From Streptomyces longisporoflavus (GTDB lineage: Bacteria > Actinomycetota > Actinomycetes > Streptomycetales > Streptomycetaceae), in assembly GCF_014649775.1 (NCBI RefSeq), contig NZ_BMTR01000003.1, positions 62,001-126,000 of the forward strand: a DNA stretch of 64,000 nucleotides. The letters are read 5' to 3'. The notes beneath the pieces were generated by a model, which saw nothing but the letters and a program-made list of their open reading frames with translations, had not been told where the DNA came from and ran no database searches. The position numbers and the translations under genes are program-made. How positions within the stretch are numbered: position 1 is the stretch's first letter; every line of letters begins with the position of its first letter. Positions 43,566 through 53,627 of the stretch are shown piece by piece.

Positions 43566-44918
43566 ATGTGGATCCAGCGGTGGGACCCGGAGGACGAGAG
43601 GTTCTGGAAGGAGGAGGGGGGCGAGCGCGTCGCCCGGCGGAATCTGATCTTCTCGATCCTCTCGGAGCACATCGGGTTCTCGATCTGGACCCTGTGGTCC
43701 GTGATGGTCCTGTTCATGGGGCCCGAGTACGGGATCGACCCCGCCGGCAAGTTCTTCCTCGTGTCGATGGCGACGCTCGTCGGGGCCGTCGCCCGCGTCC
43801 CCTACACCTTCGCCGTCGCCCGCTTCGGCGGGCGGAACTGGACGATCATGGCGGCCGGCGCGCTCCTCGTGCCGACCGTCGCGGCCTTCGTCGTCATGGA
43901 GCCCGGCACCTCGTACACCACGTTCATGCTGTGTGCCCTGCTCACCGGCGTCGGCGGCGGTAACTTCGCCTCCAGCATGACCAACATCAACTCCTTCTTC
44001 CCGCTGCGGAAGAAGGGGTGGGCGCTCGGGCTCAACGCCGGTGGCGGCAACATCGGCGTGCCCGTCGTGCAGCTCGCCGGGCTCGGGGTCATCGGGGCCG
44101 GAGGAGGGCCGCGGGTGCTGCTCGGGATCTACATCCCGCTCATCTTCGTCTCCGCCCTCTGCGCCGCACTCTTCATGGACAACCTCGCCACCGTGAAGAA
44201 CGACACCGGCGCCGCGAAGGAGGCCGTGCGGGACGCGCACACCTGGATCATGGCTCTGCTGTACGTGGGGACCTTCGGCTCCTTCATCGGGTACAGCTTC
44301 GCTTTCGGGCTTGTTCTCCAGACCCAGTTCGGGCGGACGCCGTTGCAGGCCGCCGCCGTCACCTTCATCGGGCCGCTGCTCGGCTCGCTGATCCGGCCCG
44401 TGGGCGGGCGGCTCGCCGACCGGTTCGGCGGTGCCCGCATCACCCTGTGGAACTTCGTCGGCATGGGCGCGGCCACCGGCGTCGTCGTCATCGCCTCCAT
44501 GCGCGAGTCGCTCGCGCTCTTCGTCGCCGCGTTCGTCGTGCTCTTCGTGCTCACGGGGCTCGGGAACGGGTCGACGTACAAGATGATCCCCGGCATCTTC
44601 CAGGCCAAGGCCCTGCAGAAGGGGCTCCACGGGGAGGACGCGGCGGCTTACGGGCGGCGGCTCTCCGGAGCGTCCATGGGGCTCATCGGCGCCGTCGGCG
44701 CGCTGGGCGGGCTCGGGATCAACCTCGCCTTCCGGCAGTCCTTCCAGACCGTGGGGTCGGGCACCGGCGCGTTCGTCGCCTTCCTCGCCTTCTACGCGGT
44801 GTGCTTCTGCGTCACGTGGGCCGTATACCTCCGCCGTACGACGCCGGCGCGGACGCCGGACTCCGGGCGGACCCCGGACGCGGAGACGGAGCCCCGGTTC
44901 ACGTACGCGCAGGTCTGA
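43566..44918 (+). CDS. narK: nitrate/nitrite MFS transporter NarK
   Basis: A 450-residue transporter with 12 helices of the nitrate/nitrite porter family. The family signatures GVGGGNFASSMTNINSFFP and GLGNGSTYKMIPGIF are both present. ATG at 43566 is the start (MWIQRWDPEDERFW). The next gene in the same direction is the nitrate/nitrite regulator nnaR, 131 bases away. It probably exchanges or imports nitrate and nitrite for assimilation. The 194-base region before it contains no clear GlnR site by eye. Confidence 0.93.
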   Translation: MWIQRWDPEDERFWKEEGGERVARRNLIFSILSEHIGFSIWTLWSVMVLFMGPEYGIDPAGKFFLVSMATLVGAVARVPYTFAVARFGGRNWTIMAAGALLVPTVAAFVVMEPGTSYTTFMLCALLTGVGGGNFASSMTNINSFFPLRKKGWALGLNAGGGNIGVPVVQLAGLGVIGAGGGPRVLLGIYIPLIFVSALCAALFMDNLATVKNDTGAAKEAVRDAHTWIMALLYVGTFGSFIGYSFAFGLVLQTQFGRTPLQAAAVTFIGPLLGSLIRPVGGRLADRFGGARITLWNFVGMGAATGVVVIASMRESLALFVAAFVVLFVLTGLGNGSTYKMIPGIFQAKALQKGLHGEDAAAYGRRLSGASMGLIGAVGALGGLGINLAFRQSFQTVGSGTGAFVAFLAFYAVCFCVTWAVYLRRTTPARTPDSGRTPDAETEPRFTYAQV

Positions 44919-44941
44919 GGGATGGGTGGTCGTAGCCTGGT

Positions 44942-44957
44942 GTAACACGTACGACAT
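44942..44957 (+). promoter_or_regulatory. possible GlnR box upstream of nnaR
   Basis: GTAAC-ACGTAC-GACAT fits the gTnAc-n6-GaAAc pattern of GlnR, with a perfect first half and a partial second half. GlnR is known to control nnaR in Streptomyces coelicolor. About 93 bases upstream of the nnaR start. Confidence 0.4.
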
Positions 44958-45049
44958 CGTGATGATCCGGGGTTGTCACGGGCCGTTGGCAGGCTCGTGA
45001 GACCCCGGACCACCCATTACGCAGTACTAGCGGGACGAGAGCAGCTGCC

Positions 45050-46252
45050 ATGCACGGGACCCCTCAGAACGGTCATCACAACGGTCAACCCGGCGACAAA
45101 GCGCAAACCGGCCGGCACAGCGCGCCGCTCGCCGGATTCACCGTCGGCGTCACCGCCGCCCGGCGCGCCGACGAGCTCGGCGCGCTGCTCCAGCGGCGCG
45201 GCGCCACCGTCCTGCACGCGCCCGCCCTCCGTATCGTCCCGCTCGCCGACGACAGCGAACTGCTCTCCGCGACCAAGGAGTTGATCGACCACGCGCCCGA
45301 CGTGGTGGTCGCCACCACCGCGATCGGGTTCCGCGGCTGGGTCGAGGCCGCCGACGGGTGGGGTTTCGGCGAGGCGCTTCTGGAGTGTCTGAGGGGTGTC
45401 GAGCTGCTCGCCCGCGGGCCCAAGGTCAAGGGCGCCATCCGCGCCGCCGGGCTCACCGAGGAATGGTCGCCCTCCTCGGAGTCCATGGCGGAGGTGCTCG
45501 ACCGGCTCCTGGCGGAAGGCGTCGAGGGGCGGCGCATCGCGCTCCAGCTGCACGGCGAACCGCTGCCCGGCTTCGTCGAGTCGCTGCGCGCCGGGGGAGC
45601 GCAGGTGGTCGGCGTGCCCGTCTACCGGTGGATGCCGCCCGAGGACCTCGCGCCCGTCGACCGGCTCCTCGACGCCACCGTCGCGCGCGCCGTCGACGCC
45701 CTGACCTTCACCAGCGCGCCCGCCGCCGCGTCCTTCCTGGCCCGCGCCGAGGACCGCGGCATGTCCGCCGAGCTCTTCGAAGCGCTCCGGCACGACGTGC
45801 TCTCGGCCTGCGTGGGCCCGGTCACCGCGCTGCCGCTCCAGGACCGCGGCGTCGAGACGGTCCAGCCCGAACGCTTCCGGCTCGGCCCTCTCGTACAGGT
45901 CCTGTGCCATGAACTCCCCGCCCGCGCCCGTACGTTGCCCGTCGCGGGGCACCGCGTCGAGATCCGGGGCCACGCGGTCCTGGTCGACGACGAGCTGCGG
46001 CCCGTACCGCCCGCCGGGATGTCGCTGCTCCGGGCCCTCGCGCGGCGGCCCGGATGGGTGGTCTCCCGCGCCGAACTCCTGCGCGCGCTGCCCGGCACGG
46101 GCCGCGACGAGCACGCGGTGGAGACCGCGATGGCCCGGCTGCGTACGGCGCTCGGCGCCCCGAAGCTCGTCCAGACGGTGGTCAAGCGGGGCTACCGGCT
46201 CGCGCTCGACCCGGCCGCCGGGTCCGCCGCCGGGTCCAAGTACGCGGACTGA
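45050..46252 (+). CDS. nnaR: NnaR, uroporphyrinogen-III synthase-like nitrate/nitrite regulator
   Basis: A 400-residue fusion. Residues 25-275 form the two-lobed HemD-like domain (FTVGVTAARRADELGALLQ, LTFTSAPAAASFL), and the C-terminal ~85 residues are an OmpR-type winged helix (GMSLLRALARRPGWVVSRAEL, VVKRGYRLAL). Without an enzyme partner in this locus, a regulatory role fits better than haem synthesis, and the fusion matches NnaR, a co-activator with GlnR of nitrate and nitrite genes. The HemD-like part presumably binds a haem intermediate or related ligand. ATG at 45050. Its 3' end overlaps the convergent DUF1772 gene by 61 bases. Confidence 0.85.
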   Translation: MHGTPQNGHHNGQPGDKAQTGRHSAPLAGFTVGVTAARRADELGALLQRRGATVLHAPALRIVPLADDSELLSATKELIDHAPDVVVATTAIGFRGWVEAADGWGFGEALLECLRGVELLARGPKVKGAIRAAGLTEEWSPSSESMAEVLDRLLAEGVEGRRIALQLHGEPLPGFVESLRAGGAQVVGVPVYRWMPPEDLAPVDRLLDATVARAVDALTFTSAPAAASFLARAEDRGMSAELFEALRHDVLSACVGPVTALPLQDRGVETVQPERFRLGPLVQVLCHELPARARTLPVAGHRVEIRGHAVLVDDELRPVPPAGMSLLRALARRPGWVVSRAELLRALPGTGRDEHAVETAMARLRTALGAPKLVQTVVKRGYRLALDPAAGSAAGSKYAD

Positions 46253-46785
46253 CGGGTCTGGTCGTCCCGCCCCGCCCGTCCCCACAGCACCAGGGCCCGC
46301 GCGAGGAGTCCGACCGCCACGGTGGACAGGACGGTCCGTACGGCGTTCCAGGCCAGCCACACGTCCTCGAACCTCTCGCGCACCGCGGCCGGATCGGAGA
46401 TCTTCGCGGGGTCGCCCGCGTCCGCGAGCTCGTCGTTCAGCGGCACGTTCACGCCCGACGTGATGGCGAAGGCCAGGAGATAGGCGATGAGCGCGGCAAG
46501 GACCCAGCGGAACGAGGTCGTGCCGCGCAGCTGCCACGCGGACACCGCCGTGAAGAGCAGCGCCCCGATGAAGCTCGCGAAGAAGACCGGGTTGTTGAAG
46601 GCGTCGTTCATGTTCTGCATGACCTCGATGAAGACGCGGTCGTCGCTGCGTCCGAGGCCGGGCATGACACCGCAGGAGAAGATGTAGAAGGTGCCGGCGA
46701 TCAGGCCCATGGCCACCACGGCCGCTCCCAGAACGGCCCCCGCGCCGCCACGCCTCCGCCGGTTCGTCACTCGGTTGTCTCTCAT
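46192..46785 (-). CDS. DUF1772 (anthrone oxygenase-like) membrane protein
   Basis: A 197-residue protein with four helices (GAVLGAAVVAMGLIAGTFYIF first). The NDAFNNPVFFASFIGALLF and VPLNDELADA motifs are typical of the DUF1772 family, some members of which have monooxygenase-type activities on aromatic compounds. ATG at 46785; its last 61 bases are shared with nnaR on the other strand. Physiological role unknown. Confidence 0.82.
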   Translation of the reverse strand: MRDNRVTNRRRRGGAGAVLGAAVVAMGLIAGTFYIFSCGVMPGLGRSDDRVFIEVMQNMNDAFNNPVFFASFIGALLFTAVSAWQLRGTTSFRWVLAALIAYLLAFAITSGVNVPLNDELADAGDPAKISDPAAVRERFEDVWLAWNAVRTVLSTVAVGLLARALVLWGRAGRDDQTRQSAYLDPAADPAAGSSASR

Positions 46786-46952
46786 GTGACCGAGTCAACC
46801 GGGCCGCCGGGCGCCCGCCCATGGTTCCGAAGCGCACGTCCATAAGCGGGCGTCTCGCCCCGTTCGCGGTGGCAGGGGTTCCGCGCCCGCCCAAGGCGAG
46901 GCACTGTAAGGGGGAGCACTCACCGGTAACCCCACAAGGCGGTGACACGCGC

Positions 46953-47540
46953 ATGGCACTGGGCATGGACCCGGCCACGTACGAGCTGCGATTCGACTCC
47001 GGGCGGAGCTGTCTGGACCTCGTGGCGACGAACCATCCCGTGGAACGGCTCGACTCCGTGGACCGGCTGCGTGCCTGGCTCGCGGGCGCCGGGCTTATCC
47101 CCGATCGCACGGCCCTGCCGGAGGCGGGCCCGGTCTGGCTCGCCGCCTTCTGCGAACTGCGGGCGAATGTGGGCCAGTTGGTGCTCGCGGAACTCGAAGG
47201 TCGTTACGCGGACACCGCCTTGGCCAGAATCAACGCCCTCGCCGCCACCGCGCCGCCCGCCCCGCGCGCCGTCCGGCACCCCGGCGGCAGCCTGGTCCGC
47301 GTCCTGGACGGCGAACCCGGCTGCGCGGCCCTGCTCGCCGCCGTCGCCCGCGATGCCGTCGACCTGCTCACCGACCCCGCCGCACGCGCCCTGCTGCGCC
47401 AGTGCGAGGGCGACACCTGCCCCATCGTGTACCTGGACACGTCACGCGGGCGCCGCCGCCGCTGGTGCTCCAGCGAGGTGTGCGGCAACCGTGAGCGCGT
47501 GGCCAGACACCGGCGGCGGGCGGCGCTCGCGAGGGCCTGA
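46953..47540 (+). CDS. CGNR zinc-finger regulator
   Basis: A 195-residue protein of the ABATE/CGNR type. The N-terminal ~130 residues form the putative stress-sensing domain (LRFDSGRSCLDLVATNH), and the C-terminus has the CGNR zinc finger, WCSSEVCGNRERVARHRRR, for DNA or RNA binding. ATG at 46953; another Met four codons on is possible. It precedes sigU by 96 bases in the same direction. Likely a transcriptional regulator, target unknown. Confidence 0.85.
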   Translation: MALGMDPATYELRFDSGRSCLDLVATNHPVERLDSVDRLRAWLAGAGLIPDRTALPEAGPVWLAAFCELRANVGQLVLAELEGRYADTALARINALAATAPPAPRAVRHPGGSLVRVLDGEPGCAALLAAVARDAVDLLTDPAARALLRQCEGDTCPIVYLDTSRGRRRRWCSSEVCGNRERVARHRRRAALARA

Positions 47541-47562
47541 TCGAAATTCTTCCGGGCGCGGC

Positions 47563-47588
47563 TGAACACACCCGTTCCGGTGTACGTA
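47563..47588 (+). promoter_or_regulatory. ECF-type promoter candidate for sigU
   Basis: TGAAC (47563-47567), a 17-base spacer and CGTA (47585-47588) resemble ECF sigma promoters of the GAAC-N16/17-CGT type, 49 bases upstream of the sigU start. It suggests that sigU reads its own promoter. Confidence 0.45.
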
Positions 47589-47636
47589 CATCTCCGGTGA
47601 GCCAGCCAAGACGAAGAGCGGACACCGGAGGCAAGC

Positions 47637-48221
47637 GTGCGCAAGGATTCCGCCGTGGCCGATGAGCGCCCGCAGGAACGCCCGCACCGACATCGTCTTG
47701 TCCCCCGCCGCAACGGGCCCGACGAGGAGTTGATGCGCGCCCTCTACCGCGAGCACGCGGGTCCGCTTCTGGCCTATGTGCTCCGACTTGTGGCGGGAGA
47801 CCGGCAGCGCGCCGAAGATGTCGTACAGGAAACGCTCATCCGTGCCTGGAAGAACGCCGGTCAGCTCAATCGTGCGACCGGTTCGGTACGCCCCTGGCTG
47901 GTGACGGTCGCCCGGCGCATCGTCATCGACGGACACCGCAGCCGGCAGGCCCGGCCGCAGGAGGTCGACCCGTCGCCGCTGGAGGTCATCCCCGCGGAGG
48001 ACGAGATCGATAAGGCGCTGTGGCTGATGACACTCTCGGACGCGCTCGAGGACCTGACTCCCGCACACCGGGAGGTACTTGTCGAGACCTACTTCAAAGG
48101 GCGTACGGTCAATGAGGCGGCCGAGACGCTGGGTATACCCAGCGGGACAGTGCGTTCGCGGGTCTTCTACGCGCTTCGCTCGATGAAGCTGGCGCTCGAG
48201 GAGCGGGGGGTGACGGCATGA
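47637..48221 (+). CDS. sigU: ECF sigma factor SigU
   Basis: A 194-residue group IV sigma factor. Region 2 is at about 35-100 (YREHAGPLLAYVLRLVAGDRQ, AEDVVQETLIRAW, WLVTVARRIVIDGHR), and region 4 at about 130-185 (DALEDLTPAHREVLVETYFK, TLGIPSGTVRSRVFYALRSM). GTG at 47637 follows GGAGG by six bases. It overlaps the anti-sigma gene by ATGA, the standard arrangement. Name by synteny with the sigU-rsuA pair of Streptomyces coelicolor, where loss of the anti-sigma factor blocks differentiation. Confidence 0.85.
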   Translation: MRKDSAVADERPQERPHRHRLVPRRNGPDEELMRALYREHAGPLLAYVLRLVAGDRQRAEDVVQETLIRAWKNAGQLNRATGSVRPWLVTVARRIVIDGHRSRQARPQEVDPSPLEVIPAEDEIDKALWLMTLSDALEDLTPAHREVLVETYFKGRTVNEAAETLGIPSGTVRSRVFYALRSMKLALEERGVTA

Positions 48222-49018
48222 ACGAGTCCTACGGACATGACGCGCGGGGCCATGCGGAAGCGGGCGACGTGCACGAGACCGTCGGCGCCTACGCCCTCGG
48301 GATCCTGGACGACGCGGAGGCGACGGCCTTCGAGGCACATCTGGCGGGCTGCGAGTTCTGCGCGCACCAGCTTGAGGAGTTCTCGGGCATGGAGCCGATG
48401 CTGTCCGCGCTCGCCGACTTCCCCGGCACCCGCGGCCTGCCGGCGATCGGTGAACAGCTCGCCGCCCGGCCGAGCCCGCACCTCGCGGACCGCCTGGTGG
48501 ACGAGGTCTCCGTGAAACGGCAGCAGAAGCGCAGGCGCGGCATGTATCTGGTGGCCGCGGCGGCGGCGCTGATCATCGGCGGGCCGCTCGCCGTCCTCGC
48601 GGTGAACGACGACGGCGGTACGAGTGAGGTGGCGGGCGAGCCGCACCCCACGAGCCCCGCCGAGGACGCCTTCTTCAACCACATGGACGACAAGATCAAG
48701 GCGACGGACCCGCGGACCAAGGTCAGCGCCACGGTCGGCACGGAGAAGAAGGCCTGGGGCACGCACGCGGTCCTGGAGCTGAAGAACGTGAAGGGTCCGC
48801 TCAAGTGCTCCCTGGTCGCCGTCGGCAAGGACGGCGAGAAGGAGACCGTGACCACCTGGTCGGTCCCGAAGTGGGGTTACGGCATCGAGGACAGCCCGAA
48901 CAAGTGGGCGCGCAGTCCGCTGTACGTCCACGGGGGCGCCGCGATGGACCGGAACGACATCGACCACTTCGAGGTGACCACCTTCGACGGCGACCGCCTG
49001 GTGGAGGTGGACGTGTAG
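48218..49018 (+). CDS. rsuA: membrane zinc anti-sigma factor RsuA
   Basis: A 266-residue protein. The N-terminal zf-HC2 domain carries H41-x3-C45-x2-C48 (HLAGCEFCAHQ), which binds the sigma factor. A membrane helix (GMYLVAAAAALIIGGPLAVLAV) separates it from a ~150-residue outer domain (DAFFNHMDDKIKATD ...). The outer half is where an envelope signal is likely sensed. ATG overlaps the end of sigU. Its external domain has SCO-type features of the RsuA/RsrA-like group but no known ligand. Confidence 0.87.
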   Translation: MNESYGHDARGHAEAGDVHETVGAYALGILDDAEATAFEAHLAGCEFCAHQLEEFSGMEPMLSALADFPGTRGLPAIGEQLAARPSPHLADRLVDEVSVKRQQKRRRGMYLVAAAAALIIGGPLAVLAVNDDGGTSEVAGEPHPTSPAEDAFFNHMDDKIKATDPRTKVSATVGTEKKAWGTHAVLELKNVKGPLKCSLVAVGKDGEKETVTTWSVPKWGYGIEDSPNKWARSPLYVHGGAAMDRNDIDHFEVTTFDGDRLVEVDV

Positions 49019-49142
49019 GCGCGCATGCCGGCGTACGGCCGACGCGTGGTCGGCGCGCAGGAGAAGTGCACACCGGGGCCCCCTTTCGCGTACGGTAGAC
49101 GGCTGCTCGATTGGGCAGCTGCACGTCCGGAAAGGGGCCTCG

Positions 49143-51521
49143 GTGGCCGACGTACGCGACCGTGAGATCAGCGTCGAACAAGAACATCTCGACCAGGTCT
49201 ACCGGCGTCTCGAGGAGAAGATCCACGAGGCCGAGTTCCTCATGACCGACGCGGCCAAGCGCTCGCAGGTCGGCACGCCGGGCGCGCTCGCCGAGCGGGA
49301 CGCCCAGGTGTTCCGCGCGGGAGTGCATCTCAACCGCCTGAACAACGAGTTCGAGGACTTCCTCTTCGGACGGATCGACCTGCTGCTCGGCAAGGACGGC
49401 AAGAAGGGCCCGGACGGCGCGTACACGTCGGTGGAGCCCGCAGAGGACGCCGTCAGCGAGAACAACACGGCCGAGATCGCCGAGACCCTGCACATCGGCC
49501 GCATCGGCGTCCTGGACGCGGACTACTCCCCGCTCGTCATCGACTGGCGCGCACCGGCGGCGGCACCCTTCTACCGCTCGACGCCGGTCGACCCGGGCCG
49601 TGTCGTACGACGCCGGGTCATCCGCTCCAAGGGCCGCAGGGTCCTCGGCGTCGAGGACGACCTGATGCGTCCCGAGCTGACGGCCACCCTGAACGGCGAC
49701 GAGCTGCCCGTCGTCGGCGACGGCGCCCTGATGGCGGCGCTCGGCCAGGCCCGCAGCCACACGATGCGCGACATCGTTGCCTCGATCCAGGCCGAGCAGG
49801 ACATGGTGATCCGCGCCCCCGCCGCCTCGGTGACGTACGTGGAGGGCGGCCCCGGCACGGGCAAGACCGCCGTGGCGCTGCACCGCGCGGCGTATCTGCT
49901 CTACCAGGACAGGCGCCGGTACGCGGGCGGCATCCTGATCGTCTCGCCGACTCCGCTGCTCGTGGCGTACACGGAGGGCGTGCTGCCCTCCCTCGGCGAG
50001 GAGGGGCAGGTCGCGATCCGCGCGGTGGGCTCGCTCTCCGACGAGGCGGGGGAGGGGGCGACGGTCTACGACTCGCCCGCGGTGGCGCGGGTCAAGGGCT
50101 CCTCGCGGATGCTGCACGTGCTGCGGAAGGCGGCGCGGGGGGCTCTGGAGGGGGGCACGGGCACGGCCGCGGCTGCCTCCTGGGACGGCCAGCTCGCTTT
50201 CGGCGAGGACGACGAGGACGACGAGGAGACCACCAAGGCCCCTGCCGAGACCCCCACGCGCCTGCGCGTCGTCGCCTTCGGCCGCCGCCTTGAGCTGGAG
50301 GCCGACGCCCTCGGCCGCATCCGCCGCAACGCGCTCAGCGGCACGGCGCCCGTCAACCTGCTGCGCCCGCGCGCCCGCAAGCTCATCCTGGACGCCCTGT
50401 GGTCGCAGTCCGGCGCCGCGGGCCGGCACAGCGACCCCGAGCTTGCCGCCGAGCTGCGCTCGTCCTTCGACGAGGACATCACCTCCGAGGACGACTTCAT
50501 CCGCTTCCTCGACGCCTGGTGGCCCGAACTCACCCCGCGCGCCGTGCTCCGCGCGATGGGCGACGAGAAGCGGCTCGGCCGCTGGGCGCGGCGCGTCCTG
50601 AACCCGGGCGAGGTGCGCAAGGTCGCCCGCTCCCTCAGGCGCGACGCCCTCTCCGTGCACGACGTGGCGCTCCTCGACGAGCTCCGGTCGATCCTCGGCA
50701 CGCCGCCCAAGCCCCGCAAGAAGAAGGACCTCGACCCCCTCGACCTGCTCACGGGGCTCGACGAACTGATGCCGCGGCGCGAGGAGTCCCAGCGCGAGCG
50801 CGCCGAGCGGCTCGCCGCCGAGCGCACCGAGTACGCCCACGTCATCGTCGACGAGGCGCAGGACCTGACGCCCATGCAGTGGCGCATGGTCGGCCGCAGG
50901 GGCCGGCACGCCACATGGACCATCGTCGGCGACCCGGCCCAGTCCTCCTGGTCCGACCCGGACGAGGCCGCAGCCGCCCGCGACGAGGCCCTGGGCAGCC
51001 GCCCGCGCCGCCGCTTCACCCTCACCGTCAACTACCGCAACCCCGCCGAGATCGCGGACCTCGCCGCCAAGGTGCTCGCGCTCGCGATGCCGGGCGCCGA
51101 GTCGCCGTCGGCCGTCCGGTCCACCGGCGTGAAGCCGCGTTTCGCGACGGCGAACAACGGAGACAGTGCCGCCGTACGGGACAAGGGCCTCGGCGCCTCG
51201 GTGCGCGAGGAGGCCGCGCGGCTGCTCGATCAGGTGGACGGCACCGTCGGCGTCGTCGTGGCGATGAACCGTCGCGAGCAGGCGGCCCGCTGGCTCGACG
51301 GTCTCGGCGACCGTGTGGTGGCACTCGGCAGCCTGGAGGCCAAGGGTCTGGAGTACGACGCGACGGTCGTCGTCTCTCCGGCGGAGATCGCGGATGAGTC
51401 CCCGGCGGGTCTGCGCGTCCTGTATGTGGCCCTGACCAGGGCGACGCAGCAGCTGACGGTGCTTTCCGGCGAGCGCGACGAGCCGGACGGCGAAGGCGTG
51501 CCGGACCTGCTCCGCGAATGA
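49143..51521 (+). CDS. HelD-like RNA polymerase-recycling superfamily 1 helicase
   Basis: A 792-residue UvrD-like ATPase. Walker A GGPGTGKT at 235-242, DEAQD at 570-574, SF1 motif VYVAL-type near the end (RVLYVALTRATQQLTVL). An N-terminal coiled coil (residues ~5-80, EQEHLDQVYRRLEEKIHEAE) and a large inserted region between the motifs match the actinobacterial HelD class, which enters the RNA polymerase channels and removes it from nucleic acid. GTG at 49143. No rifamycin-associated element was recognised upstream, so I do not assign HelR-type resistance. A strong terminator follows. Confidence 0.85.
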   Translation: MADVRDREISVEQEHLDQVYRRLEEKIHEAEFLMTDAAKRSQVGTPGALAERDAQVFRAGVHLNRLNNEFEDFLFGRIDLLLGKDGKKGPDGAYTSVEPAEDAVSENNTAEIAETLHIGRIGVLDADYSPLVIDWRAPAAAPFYRSTPVDPGRVVRRRVIRSKGRRVLGVEDDLMRPELTATLNGDELPVVGDGALMAALGQARSHTMRDIVASIQAEQDMVIRAPAASVTYVEGGPGTGKTAVALHRAAYLLYQDRRRYAGGILIVSPTPLLVAYTEGVLPSLGEEGQVAIRAVGSLSDEAGEGATVYDSPAVARVKGSSRMLHVLRKAARGALEGGTGTAAAASWDGQLAFGEDDEDDEETTKAPAETPTRLRVVAFGRRLELEADALGRIRRNALSGTAPVNLLRPRARKLILDALWSQSGAAGRHSDPELAAELRSSFDEDITSEDDFIRFLDAWWPELTPRAVLRAMGDEKRLGRWARRVLNPGEVRKVARSLRRDALSVHDVALLDELRSILGTPPKPRKKKDLDPLDLLTGLDELMPRREESQRERAERLAAERTEYAHVIVDEAQDLTPMQWRMVGRRGRHATWTIVGDPAQSSWSDPDEAAAARDEALGSRPRRRFTLTVNYRNPAEIADLAAKVLALAMPGAESPSAVRSTGVKPRFATANNGDSAAVRDKGLGASVREEAARLLDQVDGTVGVVVAMNRREQAARWLDGLGDRVVALGSLEAKGLEYDATVVVSPAEIADESPAGLRVLYVALTRATQQLTVLSGERDEPDGEGVPDLLRE

Positions 51522-51676
51522 CTTCGGAGACTTGTCGGGACGGGAATTGCCTTACGGGGATCGTTTGTTACCGTTGATGTGGCACCGGCCCGATCCAAGC
51601 CCCCGGGCCCAACCATCGTCGCTACGAGCGACCACTTGCCGCGAGGCGAGCATGGCGGGTCGGTGTCGCTAGCTCA

Positions 51677-51714
51677 GAAAGAGGCCCTCGTCACCCGTGA
51701 CGAGGGCCTCTTTC
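51677..51714 (+). terminator. long hairpin terminator after helD
   Basis: An 18-base-pair perfect stem (51677-51694 with 51697-51714), the longest in the window, with a 2- to 4-base loop and a short T-run. It isolates helD from the malic enzyme gene. Confidence 0.92.
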
Positions 51715-51772
51715 GGTTTCAACCACCGGTTTCCGTTTCCCTCTACCGGCTTCCCTCAACTTCTCGTATGGT

Positions 51773-51810
51773 GGAAACTAGTTTCCGAAAAGCTGGTGAA
51801 CGAAAAGTTC
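51773..51810. promoter_or_regulatory. palindrome pair upstream of the malic enzyme gene
   Basis: GGAAACTAGTTTCC (51773-51786) is a perfect 14-base palindrome; GAAC-gaaaa-GTTC (51798-51810) is a second 4-5-4 inverted repeat 12 bases on. Both lie in an AT-rich patch 90-125 bases before the start codon, where the promoter is expected. They look like operators of an unidentified regulator. Confidence 0.6.
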
Positions 51811-51897
51811 GCAATCCGAGGCGGCTACCACGTACTCAGTGGTAGGTGCGACGATCGGACGGCAAGAGCAACACGGTGAAAGCAGAGGAAGTCGGCC

Positions 51898-53331
<1,434 letters not shown>

Positions 53332-53412
53332 AACGGCGCGTCGTGGAACGCGGGGCCCGCAAAGGCCCTCTAGGGTGGCGTGGAAGCGCGCCCCCGACTG
53401 CCACCTTCAGGG

Positions 53413-53524
53413 GGCGGTGAAGCCTTTCGTGGGACCCGGCGAGGGCCCCGGATTGGCTTTACCGCCGCAGGTGGGGGCAGGATGCCTTTCTGGGCGCGAG
53501 GGTCCGGACGACGGACCCGGGTCC
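53413..53524. other. structured region between malic enzyme and hup
   Basis: In the 296-base gap. A near-perfect inverted repeat pairs 53413-53424 with 53455-53466 (12 pairs, one wobble), with a smaller GC hairpin in its loop. A perfect 12-base palindrome, GGACCCGGGTCC, follows at 53513-53524. It may be the end of the malic enzyme mRNA or a leader of hup. No gene seen in this stretch. Confidence 0.45.
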
Positions 53525-53627
53525 GGGGCCTGACCGAGGACCCTGGCAGCATCGGCTTCGCTGTGCCCATCATGCGGCCCCGCCGCGTGGCACGCCTCAA
53601 CGGCAAGAAGAACACGGGAGTACAAAC

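Noticed and set aside
49019-49142. Rifamycin-associated element upstream of the HelD-like gene
   Set aside because: The gap has short GC-rich repeats, but nothing matching the known element, so HelR-type rifamycin resistance is not claimed.
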